This document shows, piece by piece, positions 12,724 through 32,538 of a stretch of 64,000 nucleotides of DNA. The stretch lies in assembly GCA_950295325.1 (NCBI GenBank), contig OX485808.1, forward strand, positions 2,112,501 to 2,176,500, written 5' to 3'. The notes under the pieces are model-generated. The model was not told the DNA's origin. It saw only the letters and a program-made list of their open reading frames with translations, and did not search any database. Numbering within the stretch: the stretch's first letter is position 1; the number at the start of each line of letters is the position of its first letter. The position numbers and the translations under genes were made by a program. This DNA is from Polytrichum commune (lineage: Eukaryota > Streptophyta > Polytrichopsida > Polytrichales > Polytrichaceae).

Positions 12724-12939
12724 CATTGTTTTGTCTAATTAGTGTGGGTTACCATTTGGAGTTACGCATTGCCATCAGATTTTATCAAGTATCAGTTTTC
12801 ACCCAAATAACATATATACTTAGTATGCGCATTGAAGAATATGATATAATTTAGCTGGTTAAAAAACAATAATGTTGGTAAAAAGTTATAGCAACACATA
12901 ACTCCAAATGGAAACCCACACTAATTAGACAAAACAATG
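12724..12939. mobile_element. MITE with about 45-bp TIRs
   Basis: The left end, CATTGTTTTGTCTAATTAGT, continues as an inverted repeat of about 45 bases, and the right end is its near-perfect inverse. The element is 216 bp with an AT-rich interior and no coding capacity. The TIRs are well preserved compared with most elements here, suggesting a younger insertion. No clear target duplication. Confidence 0.8.
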
Positions 12940-13636
12940 TAGCTAGTTGGCACGTACGAACCCTACCCCATCAGATTCCATCTACATTTGGGCGGGTTTT
13001 TCCTCATTCCCACTAGAATATGGTGGGCAAGTGGCCTACATGAAAACTCACTCTTTAAACCTCCATTTCCGATCAGAGTTGGAAACGGACAATTTTGACC
13101 CCCAAAAAACAAGGTACCAACCTTGAAACCAAGCACCTCAAAGTTAGGCACATGTCAAGGCCATAATTCTTTGACCTTGGCTTACCAAACTCCATTTCGA
13201 AACTTGCGTTTTTTAACGTGTGTGACGTCCCCCTCTAGGCTAGTGTCTAGGGAGGATTCTGGACATATTTAGTTGAGATCTTAGTGTTTCCAATATCAAC
13301 TAGTTACATGTTAACACCTTTCAGTTTTTCTTAATTAAGTATAAGAATATTCTGGAAATTCCTTTAATTCGATTAGTAATCCCCCCCCCCCAAAAATTAA
13401 AATTTTCTAAAAAATTAAAAAATTGTGGCTTCAGGCAGTGATGAAAGTGGGGGAGCCAATGGATGAGGACTGCTGGTTACAGATGAACCGGTTGAGTTTG
13501 AGAAAATAACCGGTTCAAGTTCAAGACTTCATCATGAGAATAACCCATCATTTCAAAGGACTATATAAAACATTCTCCAAATTAATAAAGAAAACTGAAA
13601 AACCGCAACAATAAGTAAACCAGTTGGACTTGGAAA
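12940..13636. other. Intergenic, no gene seen
   Basis: Non-coding. It contains an 11-C run at 13381-13391 and a paired AACCGGTT-type word near 13486-13516. Confidence 0.5.
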
Positions 13637-14005
13637 CACTACAGTAAATATGACAATTAGTGTGTCACTAATGTTAATTATCTTGCTCAATACTAATTGC
13701 ACACCACGGTATAGTGTCACCGACACTAAATGTTCACCCAACAGTATTTGTCATTCCTTGTAAAAAATTGAGGGGGATTATAGATTCACAGTGTTGCAAT
13801 TACTGTCACTCACCCAGCGATGTTTCATCCAAATTCCAGTCATCCATGACAGTATTTCATCACAGGTTGGTGACAAGAGAAAGGTAGGGTTGTGGCCAAT
13901 GGATGAACTCATCCATCCTCCTTGACAGTATTCGTTCACTTATGCATAACAAGTGTCTTCCGAGAAGTTACCATAGTGACGCTAAATACCGTATTTGGTG
14001 AGGCT
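13637..14005 (+). mobile_element. CACTA-like family C element in the ALDH3 promoter region
   Basis: The left end, CACTACAGTAAATATGACAA, resembles the terminus at 19100. The right end near 13980-14005, GCTAAATACCGTATTTGGTG, resembles an inverted form. The interior (TTTGTCATTCCTTGTA, TGTTGCAATTACTGTCACT, GACAGTATTTCATCACAGGT) is present in inverse orientation at about 19505-19770 inside intron 6 of the same gene. It ends about 240 bp before the ALDH3 start codon. Confidence 0.6.
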
Positions 14006-14242
14006 GGGAATTTAACCGACTACATCCAAAAATATCCCCAGACACCGGGCGGAGCGTCACCCAATTCGTCTCCCTCGCTCCCAATCTCGTCGATCTTGCG
14101 GTGAATATCCCATCCCGTCTTGGAAATCTGCGCTAAAATTTCAGTCACCGACTTTTCCAAATTTGTGGGGTAGAATGTGAACTGGGGAAAAGGATCGGGG
14201 AGTGAGTGAGTGAGTGGATTGATTGCGGTTTCGCGGCGACAG

Positions 14243-21912
<7,670 letters not shown>

Positions 21913-22260
21913 GCTAGTGAGCAAACCGGCTCGCAATGTGATATTTTTGTAGAGTAAAACACTTTGTCTTGAACGAGACATGGCGAATTAGAAGAGTCAC
22001 GAGCAATGAGACTGCGTTTTTTGTTCAAGAAAAAACACAGATCGGGGGAGGAATTGTGGCGCGACTGTGTGAACCAAAAAAGTGAGCTTGAGGTATATGG
22101 GGTTGCGCAAAAAATTTCATCCCGTGTGTCCATTGGCGCAGTGCATTTGGAGATCGTGCCTAGGTCAGATTGTTTCAGTGGTTTTGATGAGATTACTAAA
22201 AAAATAAAAATAAACGTGCAGCACTCTGGACAAAGATTTAACTTATCATTTTTGTTTTAA
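21913..22260 (+). other. Probable ALDH3 3' untranslated region
   Basis: It follows the TGA at 21910-21912. AT-rich words including AAAAAAATAAAAATAAAC at about 22197-22213 could direct polyadenylation. The true end cannot be seen. Confidence 0.45.
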
Positions 22261-22659
22261 GTAGGCAAAGATTGCAAAGAGGGAAATTGGTGGAGTCGAT
22301 GATTTTCTTGTTCGCGGAAGCTTCAATGCTTGGGTAATTTGAGCATCTGATGCGGTTTTGAGGTTCCAAAAGAGAGTCAACTATTGGAGGTGTATATCTT
22401 TGTTATCTGGCATTTTACAACCTAGGAAAATTTTAGGGTGGAGTGTGATCCTGTATAGCTAAAGTTTAGGGCCTTACTTAATGCAGTGTTTTATATTCTC
22501 TAACATTCTGGTCTAGAATTACAATTCTATCGCAATGAAAGTAGATATTATAGATTCCTATGACATTTTAGAGATATTAGTGTTAGTCATACTAATGACC
22601 CTATTTAGTGTGGGTAAAATTATACTAATATCAATATGCTTTAGAATTGTATTGACCCA

Positions 22660-22840
22660 AATAGTATTCAAAGATTGGGTATACAAAGATCCCTCACCTT
22701 GACATACCCACCACCAACTATCAATATCTGACTTGTATTACAATTTTGATACCCAAAAGTAGGTTCTTTGATACCATTAATGATGTTGATAATTGATACC
22801 GTGCATTCACCTATATACCAGATTAACACTGGTTCTAACA
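22660..22840 (-). repeat. Family D repeat (GGGTAT words)
   Basis: The inverse complement contains GGTGGGTATGTCAAGGTGAG, then GATCTTTG and ATACCCAA. The same words stand at 26699-26745 in UGP3 intron 9. It may be a small TIR element; its ends are not defined. Confidence 0.55.
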
Positions 22841-24206
22841 TAGTAATGTGATAAAAAATACGCACGGAAGTAATACAAAAAAGCAGAACATAGTTATGCC
22901 AGAAGTCAAATGCCTACAACTATATGTTTGATTGATATTCTTAAGTAATTACCACAATGTCTTATCTTCTGTTGCACTTAATTAAGAACATCAGCATTGG
23001 ACCTTCACTACTGAAAGTTCTTCTATTTAGACCATGCCAAATAGACAAAGACTATACACATATTAGGAGGTGCCGACACAGACTTCATCACATTCTGTAA
23101 AATTTGCCTCAAATATTTCCGGTGACAAGAATATGCCATCCATCTCCATAAACTGAAAAAATAGTGATTTATTTTCATTTGAATAATCGTCACCAATGTT
23201 AATCAACAGATTCATCCTAGTAAGTACAATGCGAATTCAAGTGCTCATCTTTCCACACGGTAGCCGGCCACATTTCTGGGTCCATTTTTCCTAATGCTTC
23301 ATTGAGGATATGAAGCATCCACTACATAAACTAACCACCTTACAATTACACAGCCAAACCGAGAACAATTAACCCCAACCAAACTTCCCAATCGGGATCT
23401 AATTTGAATTTAGATGCCCTCAGCCCACATTTGTTACATTTAGGCAACTATACACCAACTTGTCTCAATCTGCCAGTTGAATATCTCTCAGATAGACCTC
23501 AAATTGTTTCAACCATATTTAGATGGATTTTCCCATCCTCATCTACACAATATTGCCAGAACCAACTGCCTTGAATTGATGCCTTCTCTGACAAGGGTGT
23601 CAAATTGCAACAGATTCCTGCACCACAACCAATGTCCACATTACTTGATAATCTCAATGAAACGTGGGCAAGTCAAGATCGACACATTCTCTTCCTCTAG
23701 TAATTTGGGTAAATTCAGTGCATCCAAAGAGAGATCAAGTCGCAAGAAAGAAAGCACCGTACATTACATTCACATTGAGAAGAACACCATCCTCACATTC
23801 CTTTACCATGCTAGTACATTATACAATACTATGCCTTTTACACCTATTACTGTGGGTTGAAAATTAAAATGAGTAGAAAATACATGGCCCACTGTAATTT
23901 ATGTGTGGGTGGAAAATCAGGGTGGCTTATAGGATAATAGAATTCTAATATTGAAATACAAAATGATAAAGTATTTGACTTATTGATATGTTGGTGTAAT
24001 GTTGATATTATATTTTCACCCTGCAGTATTTGGCGTTCGTGTAAAAACCATTCATTCCAAATTCCTAGTTTGAATATATAACAATTAATGTGGGCTCAAA
24101 AATGGCATGGGCCAAATAAAGGTGCATTGACCAAAATTATAGTGATATGACAAAAGTATAGTGGGCCACAGTACTAGGTGTAAACGTGTCCATATCACAA
24201 CTGCAC
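22841..24206. other. Region between convergent ALDH3 and UGP3
   Basis: Presumably it includes the UGP3 3' untranslated region. On the minus strand there is a 29-codon open stretch at about 23157-23071 preceded by TTTTTTCAG, and another of about 50 codons near 23680-23510. Neither matches anything I know. The 23870-24180 part carries GTGGGCC and TAATGTGGG words like those at 6950-7260. Confidence 0.4.
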
Positions 24207-27200
24207 TCAAATAAGAAGCCCACCTGTTGGTCCATTTGTCACTTCCATGCGATGTCCACTTGGCACCTTGAATTTGTGAGAGCCCTGCAAATCCAAATGT
24301 ATATTAAATGAGTAAGACCAGCAGGCCTAATTCGGTTACATATCTTAATCGTACACCTATATTTCAGTGGTGAGTGGTGGGTGTCTGGGTTTAGATCTAA
24401 GAAAGGACACTAGAAAGGCATCATGTTTTTAAAAGAGATTGGACTCCATGCTCAAAATGGGTATTTTGATGACAATGGGTTGGGGGGGGGGGGTATGTGA
24501 CCTACTTATGGCTCATTGTGTCAGTGGACTTTGATGATTCAGAACAATTCAAGATTAGCTCAAGGACTTTCTGGGATTAATCCTGGCTTCTTCAGATGCA
24601 TTTGTGAACACAAGGAAATTACAACTTCGCATATCCGAGTAGTATAACCCAAAAAGGAAACAGAGTGGATTGCTTGGAATACTACCTCCAGCAAAACATC
24701 AAATGCTTCAAACTCAGCATTTCCTTCTAAATTGATCTCGAGAGTTTCTAGTCTTTGAACTTGATGTTGCCAGTACACATTATTCTCACACCTCCAATCC
24801 ACTCCTTTGTTTTTTATTCGCACTCCATGAAGTCGACACCGCCCACACCCAACACCATACTGCAAAATTCCCTCTGCATCGTTGCCTGAGTTTTGGACAG
24901 AGCCCATTGCATTGGAGGCTTTCACCAGCAAACTGCCATTCAACTGCCAATACACCAATTTCAAGTTTCACAAATCAAGACCACAAGATTCGTTCAGTCC
25001 ATGAAATGCCTACAAGTAGAATTGGAACTGGACAGATGACAGGCAAGTTGTTAAGGTCACTCTCCTCTTGCCTTCAAAATTTGGACGAAAATAATAGACA
25101 TATACAAACATCGTCTGAATGGGAGCTTTATCCATAGTTGTGGTATTCTTATATTCTTAAATTTCTAAGGATGGAGATAAGCTTCTCATAATGACATGAT
25201 ATATGCGAATAGCTTAAACTAGATTACATACCTCTACATCATGCCAGCTGAATTCAGCAATCTCAAGTTGCAACTCAGAGGATTCTGTAATAGAACCACC
25301 TTTGATCTGCAAACAGCAACAATGCCCTTCAGTAACATTGACCACCTAAAAATTATCAAAGAATCATCAAAAAGGATTCTTTTTACACCCTTACACCCTT
25401 TAGTCCATTGCTTTTTAAAACATCGTCACAACACAGTGAAATAACTCAATCACAGAACTGTCACTATTCTCATTATCAAGCTTCCATGAAGGCTTAGCAT
25501 GATCAACAACAATTACGAACATTAATTAAACCCTGAACTTCCTGTTTAAGCTCATAAAAATCAGTTCCAATTTATGCTACTGATAAAACTCAGTTCCTTA
25601 GAGATAAGAAGTTGAGTTTCATGTTGTGTTTAAGCAACACCAGGATTCTAAATATAACGTCCAAATAAATTAAAAAATAGACAGCTTACCTTCTGGCGAG
25701 TTACATCCCACAAAGGTCCCAATGCTGGATGCAACAAAATAAGGAAAGGCGGTCCATTGTCCACATAACAGTGATTGCCTGCCATCTGTAGGCCAAAGCA
25801 AAGACATGTCCTTATATCAGAAACACCTCATACACTATAAAGCAATAAGGACCACCATCTATTAAAAGCTATATCAAATAATAACTTAGGTGAGCATATT
25901 GTACCTATCCTCCTCAAGACCAATAAGCCGAATTCGGCATATGAACATCAACATGCTCACAATAAGCCAAATTCGGTTATTTACCTTAATCAGACACCTA
26001 TATTTGAGTGGTATGTGATTAGGTGTGGCTCCAAGAACGGCGACCAAAAAGACGTATGTTTAAAAGAGATTGGACTACATGCTCAAAATACGTTAACCAT
26101 TCTAGGCTCAATAGACCTATATGACCAATTAATGAACACAAGAAATCTTCACCTTGAAATGAATAAGATATTCATTATGAGATCCAAAAATTATGAGGGA
26201 AATGGCTACATTCTTGATTTGAATTTGCTAACCACCTTGTACTAATAGTATGTCTTGTATCCTCGAAAAAGTGGGCTAGTCAGAAAAAAGTAATTATTTG
26301 AGACCCATCCACCTTAACCCAACACTCATCCACACAAACAAGTGAAATACATACCTCTGGTAATTCCACCCCACATGATGTTAACAACTCGTAACCATTC
26401 CTTGTAACATCCAAGAAAGATCCATCTGGTGTCTGCAAAACAAAGAAATCATCAGACACCAGATGACTGCTGATAAGAGCTCATATTAATAACTTTGCAT
26501 GTTGATGTTCAAATTTGAAAATTAACTCAAAGTCATATATATATGCCCAGGGTGAAATTCACAGACCTGGTGCAATGAGGTATCTGTGGGCTTTCGTCGT
26601 CGCTTTGCAGAAGAGGTCACCTTCCGCCTCTCATTATAAATCACAAATGTGTCCAATTCATCTGCCCACACCAACCAACCCCTCCAAATATTGATCTCTG
26701 GTGGGTATGTCAAGGTGAGAGAATCTTTGCATACCCAAGGTCTTTTTTGGGTAGATACTATTCTATGCCATATTGATACTACAGCAATTCTACTTGAGTA
26801 TGAAGGTTCTTGAATGGAATATAGGCCTGAACGGTACCAAAATAAATTACCGTCAAATACCCATACCCTACCTGTATCAAAATAGGTGAAATACTCATTA
26901 TAGATACCCACGTGGTATTAAAAAAGACAACACCAGTCCAACACTGGTTATGACTCTCACCATGATTTCTCGGAGACAGGGGAGACTCTCTCCGGTTTAC
27001 AAGCATGTCTGCAACATTCTGCATTGTACACTCGATCCTTCCACCACGAACACTGCTCAATGCAAGGATGAACTTTTAGTTTCACATAGAACATGATTAT
27101 TATCTCCAAGTCCACAAGATACATCATTTTATACCAAGTTGTATAAAATGCCAAAACTGTTGCAAACAAAACCCCAAAAAAGAGAATTAACAGACAAAAA

Positions 27201-30200
27201 ATACCAGAAAGGTTTGAGAAACAACCTATGCTTTCCACCATCCCCGTCCAGGTAGACAGTGGGCTTCTTGAGGTTCATGATCATTCCTGGAAGAGAATCT
27301 GCGCTCTGACTAGAAGCAATTTTCTCCACAGATGCTAAGTCCACGTACAATACATTAGTATTGGCTGGATACTGTGCCTCCAAGCTGCAGTTGCACCCCA
27401 AATAAATACCCATTCTCAGAACTCGCTCCATTCCAAAATTAATGACATCCAAAATATTTGTTCCTCGTAATTTTATCCATCAATCTCGACTCCTCATCAG
27501 ATTTGAAATAAATAATCTTTCCTAGGAAGATTAGTTAAATCACATCCAAAAATCTATCATTTTTTCATACTGAAAATTTAATATCCATGGTTCCTTGTCT
27601 ATTCTTATCATTAAAATATACTAAATACCGTTCCATAAATATTGTGAATTTAAATCAAAGTATGATTAATAAGGAGAGGTCTACAATCTCCAAGGTACTT
27701 ACCAATGTATGTATGAGATGCTTTACATTCGAATTCAACTTCAAAACACTCAAGTCCAGAAAAAGAGGACCAAGCTTATCCAGTAGCTCTTTCTACAAAC
27801 TTCTAACCAATGCATGTTAAGTATCCCACCACAAAGGTAAATGTAAGATGTCCTAAAATTTCCAACATGCTACTTGATTTCTGGTCTGTGTTTCGGGTTC
27901 CTCTTGCTTTGAGTACCTGCCCCTCTAAAAATTTGAACATGCTTAGAAATTTACCTGCCAGAGGAAACAGGCACATCTGCAATTCCAAGTTTGCTGAATT
28001 CTGTATATTCTATGCAAGTTATGGCGTATTCCAAAGACCCATCGCCTCTGATTTGCTCTGTCAGGACATTCACACCCTCTGCTGCCCCCACATTGCGGCG
28101 GCATGATGCAAATCCAAATTTCTGCAAAAATGCAAACTAGTGAAATAGCTAAACAAATAAATTGAAAACTAATGTTCATACAACATATGGGTTTAAAACA
28201 GTGGTGATAAATACTCCTTTTTTGTGATCGAGCAAAAGCTGAAAGAGGGGGGATGAGACATAGAACCAGGTGGGAAAAGGGCAAGAGAATTTTGGATAAG
28301 AAACTAAATTGCACAATTAAGACCAAACTTATTAAACTTTTAAATCAAGTGCAAAGTAACTCATCTATCAAGCATGAGGGCAATGTTAAAGTGCAAATCC
28401 TCAACACCTCAACTATCCAAACACTTACAATGCAAAATAACTGCAAAAGTAAATTCATCAGAATCCCATTGCCTGCTCCACAATCTATCATAACCCTCAA
28501 GGTCCTGGTGGCCCATTTCGGGCCTCAAGGTGTCATAAGGAGGGTTAACATTATTTCTTGCTATCTTTAGAATATTTGTCAAAAGTGACCCTATCTAAAA
28601 TAGGCCCATTTATTATATGCAACATTCCACTCAGAGCATAGATGTATGTAAAATGGAAAATAGGGAGATTTGAGCTTGTATAGATGACCTAGACTCAATT
28701 TAGTAACAAGTACATCTAAACACCGTTATCACAAATGACTTTATTTTCACTTACTCTTTTTCATAGGCTGTGCTAAATATGGATGCAATATCATAGACCA
28801 CATAAAATAGCATTTTAATACTTGTTGGGGATTAAAATATCTTGTGACGTATCCCCTTTAAACACCGCCCCAGACAATTAAGGATTGATCCATAATACCC
28901 TGCATGCTATCAAAGCTCTCCAGCCATAATCTCATCAACATTATACAGGACTGTCTAGAAGAAAAAGAAAGACAATGAAAATACCTTGTTGTACTTAAGC
29001 CCGGTACCAGATAGTGCCAAAAGAGTAGTATCCATGCCAGCCATAGGGTTACTGCCAGAAGATAGAAAAGGGTTTCAGATGACTGTAGCCACTAGTTGCT
29101 CAATGAATATTCAATGATGGAGACTATTCTAAATTCATAACCTTAACCCCTAAGGACTTAAGGATCTAGTCCACATTTAAAGTAGGTTGAATGCCTTAAT
29201 TTTATTGGGATTTGGTTTCAATTACACAGCCTGGGTGCCTTTGGATGCAGAAACATACATAGTATTTTATCATTAATGTCCCATATGAGTATATTTTTTA
29301 ATTTTCCTTTGACTTATGATAATGTATAAAATAGAGTTCCAAACCCATAAATATAAATAATATGATTTCTAGACTCAGTGAGGGCTTGTAGAAATTGTGT
29401 ATTTGGCCGTCCATGGAGCCCCTTGGTCCTTTAAGGGTTAAACCACTGCACACCCACTATGTTTTTTTAGTTGTAGAAGTTCTGGATGCATACCTGATTT
29501 GCCGCACAATTGCTGCTTTTCGACCTTGTGTAGAGAGCCAATCAAAGACACCATCATCACTGGCCAACTTCCAAATCACACCATGACCTCCTGGCTTGAG
29601 TACCACAGTTAAGGGCTCACTAACCATCCATCGTCCATCAGCTGCAACCACTGTTGGTACTAATGGCTGCAACCACAACATGGGCACATCAATACTTACT
29701 GCACAAAAAGAAAGATGAGACTTACTCCTAGTACAAATTAACTATGTTTTCAAGGGAATTAAGTATAATATAGTAATACCAAGCATAGTGAATAAAGGCC
29801 ACAATAAAAGGACCCACCTGCTCAAATAAACGGAAATTATGCTGACCACGGCCAAACCATCCATGACTTTCACATAACGCATGAACTCGCTCATTGTTTT
29901 TCTTGGCAGCACTTGTCATAATGGCCACTGGTGTAACATGCTGTGTTCCATGGACTTTATAGTAAAGATATTCTCGGGCCTGCATACATTCCTCAATTCA
30001 GTTTTGGCAACTTCACAAAACTTTACTGACTCAAAACAACCACATTCATGCTCTTGAAGAAATGCAAATGCTGGGACGCTGTTACAAAAATTCATAAACC
30101 CTAACATTGCAACCTAAAAACACAAGCATTTTAATACATTTCTCGGGTCTGTGTGTTGCAGAAGCTCATACATGTCCAGCAATAGTGCTTAACCCTTGAG

Positions 30201-32394
30201 CATCCAAGAGGCCCAATCTGGGCCTCTCCATGCACAAAAACAAATATTTGAGCTACACACTTAGCTAATTGTGTCAAAAGTGACCCTATCTAAACTTAAC
30301 TCATTCTTCAAGTGCACTTTTCAAGCCTAAGTGCCCTTGGATACAAACACAGACATGTGAGTATATTTTTATTTTCTCTTTGACATAAGATAATATATAA
30401 AATAAGATCTAAAACCCAAAAATTTAGACTTGGTGATGCTCATAGAAATTGTGCACATGGCCATACATTGAGCCCCTTGGTCCTTTAAGGATTAAGTCAA
30501 TATACCTGAAGATCACGAACCAAGCCCTCTAACAAGGTGCGGCCACAATATGGCAACATGGCTACTGGCAAGCACTCCCCAGTTACTTCATCAACAAGGC
30601 CAAGCCGGTCACCTGCTCCACCTAGAGGATAGATTTCAGCCATGTTCGGTAACCCCTGTGCAAAAAAAAAACACGTTCAGAAAAAATACTTCCAAGTGTT
30701 GATTTATCTAGTCACTAATGACATGCCATCATTTTGCTCCCTTAAGCATATAAACTGCACCACCATGAAACTCAACCATGAAGATGAAAAACGACTGTAG
30801 AATCGAGGAAAATGTGCAAGCGAATACCTCAAGGCCCCAACTAGCAGCTTGGTTAGCATATTTCCAATCTTTGGAAAGGTCAGGACCCAAAGGAACTGAA
30901 AACCTCTTTTTGGAGTGCCCTGAATCTCCTGCTCCATGGCTTGTCCACTGAGAACTGGGTGTCTCCTGCTCTAGTTCCGAGGATTTTATGAGCTCCAGTG
31001 CAGCTACTTGGTACCTGTAACCTCTTCGTTTATCAGTAAACACACTTCAAGTCCCTCGACAAATACAGTGAATGTCATAAAATCCCATAATGACATATCC
31101 TATGTATGCAATATCCAACAAAGAAGCGAATTGCAACTCATTAATTATTACACAGACTCTCCACTGGAGTAGGACAATAATGACTGATAATTGGTCACTA
31201 ATAAATCTATATGTGAAACACGCCGTTGTTCTTGACCCAGCATGTGACCTGGTGAGAAGGAATAAACCACACTCCATATACAAAGACAATAGGGTTTACA
31301 AGAACTAAAACAAGAACCTCCACATTGACGAGAAAGTGCCAAAGAGAAACTCTACAAAACTGGCCACACTCTAGCAGACCCTAATTGCTCTGTTACAAAT
31401 TGCACAAGGGGGAGGTTGTATACCCAATAACACCTCCAATGCTGTCATAGAATCTCTCGACTCGCTCCAGCATGTGCACAAGATAATGCAAAGACTCAGT
31501 AAATTGATTTGCAATAATCAGACTTTCATCACCAGGCCCCTTAGTTTTATGCTCAGGTTCAGTCAAAATGATTTCAGGGTCTTTGGCTGGAGTCATCCAC
31601 TGCAAAGGTGATAAATGAGCCAAATCCTCAGAGGAATCCTTGCAGCTTTCAATGAAGTTAGCAAGCATTGACAACGCATCCTTGACAGGGTTTCCCAGTT
31701 CCAACTTATGGGTTCCCACATTTTTTTTCCCTTCATTTCCATTGTGCTTGTGCAAATCATGAAACACCGCCAATGATTGTGGTGGTATATCAAGTACATG
31801 TTCCTGGCCAGATGCCACCATACACTTGAGCAGATATAACTCTTTCGGGCTTAAAACCCGCATAGCTAGATCAATCAGAGGGTTGACATAGATTCCAGAG
31901 TGGCCAAACCCACCGAACAAGGATCGAACACGCCTGTTATTATCAATCACACACGTCTTCTCCAATAACCCCGACGCCTTTTGCAACCTCTTCATAAGCT
32001 CCTTCAAATCCACAATTTCATCATCCAGCCTCCACGATTGCCGACTTCCTGTTTCTACAGACAATCTTGCAGCTGGAGCAGTTGATAGCGCATGAGGCAT
32101 GTGACGAACATTTTGCTGTCCATGTTGGAAAATCGAAGGTGCTCGAGATTCGCCTCCCCATGCAATTCCACTCGATGAATTCTCGTCAAACGAATTCTGC
32201 TCGTTACTAATACATCTCCACGCCGAAGGACCCGCATCTTGCCACTTTCTGGAGAGCCTCAAAATTGGATGGAAGTTCCGGCTCACAACATGTGCTCCTG
32301 ACAAAACACTACCCAGATTCTCTGACCATAATACACTCATATACGGTGGTGCAAGTGGCTCTCGGGCGCAGATTCCCAAAGATGACATCTCCAT
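24207..32394 (-). CDS. UGP3: UTP-glucose-1-phosphate uridylyltransferase 3, chloroplastic
   Basis: Fifteen coding exons (high to low): 32394-31424, 31014-30828, 30655-30506, 29979-29818, 29666-29494, 29051-28985, 28121-27955, 27384-27226, 27052-26961, 26661-26567, 26432-26355, 25785-25690, 25306-25232, 24943-24686, 24284-24207. The frame closes to 935 residues; Arabidopsis UGP3 has 883. The enzyme makes UDP-glucose from UTP and glucose-1-phosphate in the plastid stroma, feeding SQD1 and sulfolipid synthesis. The nucleotide-binding loop YPLGGAGDRLGL lies at about 395-406. Other conserved blocks: VTPVAIMTS, CESHGWFGRG, LKPGGHGVIWKL, NPMAGMDTTLLALSG, IECTMQNVAD, LLHPALGPLWDV and LEGNAEFEAFDV. 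The first 50 or so residues are basic and Ser-rich like a transit peptide. The start ATG at 32394 has a strong CCACCATGG context. Several introns carry repeat insertions. Confidence 0.93.
24318..24570 (+). repeat. Dispersed family A copy with poly-G, in UGP3 intron 14
   Basis: GCCTAATTCGGTTAC, GACACTAGAAAGGCATCATG and AAAGAGATTGGACTCCATGC, then GACAATGGGTTG and a G run at about 24481-24492, then a tail like that at 5602-5660. It fills most of the 401-bp intron and lies antisense to UGP3. Confidence 0.7.
25970..26325 (+). repeat. Dispersed family A copy in UGP3 intron 11
   Basis: The most complete interior of the family: CCAAATTCGGTTATTTACC, AGTGGTATGTGATTAGGTG, AAAAGAGATTGGACTACATG, TCTAGGCTCAATAGACC, ATAAGATATTCATTATGAG, and the right end GAGACCCATCCACCTTAA. 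The poly-G tract is absent. Antisense to UGP3. Confidence 0.7.
26690..26945 (+). repeat. Family D repeat in UGP3 intron 9
   Basis: GGTGGGTATGTCAAGGTGAG and further GGTA/TACC words occupy most of the 299-bp intron between exons ending at 26961 and starting at 26661. Related to 22660-22840 in inverse orientation. Confidence 0.55.
28488..28760 (+). repeat. Degenerate family E relative in UGP3 intron 6
   Basis: AACCCTCAAGGTCCTGGTGG, CCCATTTCGGGCCTC and TGTCAAAAGTGACCCTATCT match the left third of the element at 30193-30491. No clean right end. Confidence 0.45.
29147..29437 (+). mobile_element. TTAA-flanked TIR element in UGP3 intron 5 (family E)
   Basis: Flanked by TTAA at 29143-29146 and 29438-29441. 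The left end is CCCCTAAGGACTTAAGG; the right end is CCTTGGTCCTTTAAGGG, so both ends start CCC read inwards. The 291-bp interior matches 30193-30491, including CCTTTGACTTATGATAATGT and TAGAAATTGTG. Non-coding. TTAA duplication with CCC ends is the piggyBac superfamily hallmark. Confidence 0.65.
30193..30491 (+). mobile_element. TTAA-flanked TIR element in UGP3 intron 3 (family E)
   Basis: Flanked by TTAA at 30189-30192 and 30492-30495. The left end is CCCTTGAGCATCC; the right end is CCTTGGTCCTTTAAGGA, so one terminal C has changed. 299 bp, related over its whole length to the copy one kilobase away in intron 5. No coding sequence. Confidence 0.65.
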
Positions 32395-32469
32395 GGTGGA
32401 CAAGGTTGGGTACACCGTTGTGATTAAATACAAATTTCACCCTGTGTACCCCTTGAAACCTCCCACAGC

Positions 32470-32538
32470 TTAACACCTTAATCTCTTCTTCGCACGGTTT
32501 GCCATACCTGGGAGACTACTTTCAACAAGTTGTATCAT
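32470..32538 (-). promoter_or_regulatory. Possible upstream open reading frame in the UGP3 leader
   Basis: If the leader is spliced at the TTGCAG ending at 32539, the exon begins with ATG and opens a 22-codon frame ending TAA at 32472-32470, 75 bases before the main ATG. Such a frame could lower translation of UGP3. The splice itself is a prediction. Confidence 0.35.

Noticed and set aside
14210-14242. Extension of ALDH3 to 14210
   Set aside because: The codon there is GTG, not ATG. The first in-frame ATG is at 14243.
26570-26710. Longer version of UGP3 exon 10 using an upstream acceptor
   Set aside because: It keeps frame, but adds residues absent from the family; the shorter exon starting at 26661 aligns with the known protein.
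32395-32433. Extension of UGP3 by 13 codons upstream
   Set aside because: The frame is open but begins with TTG. The ATG at 32394 has a strong context.
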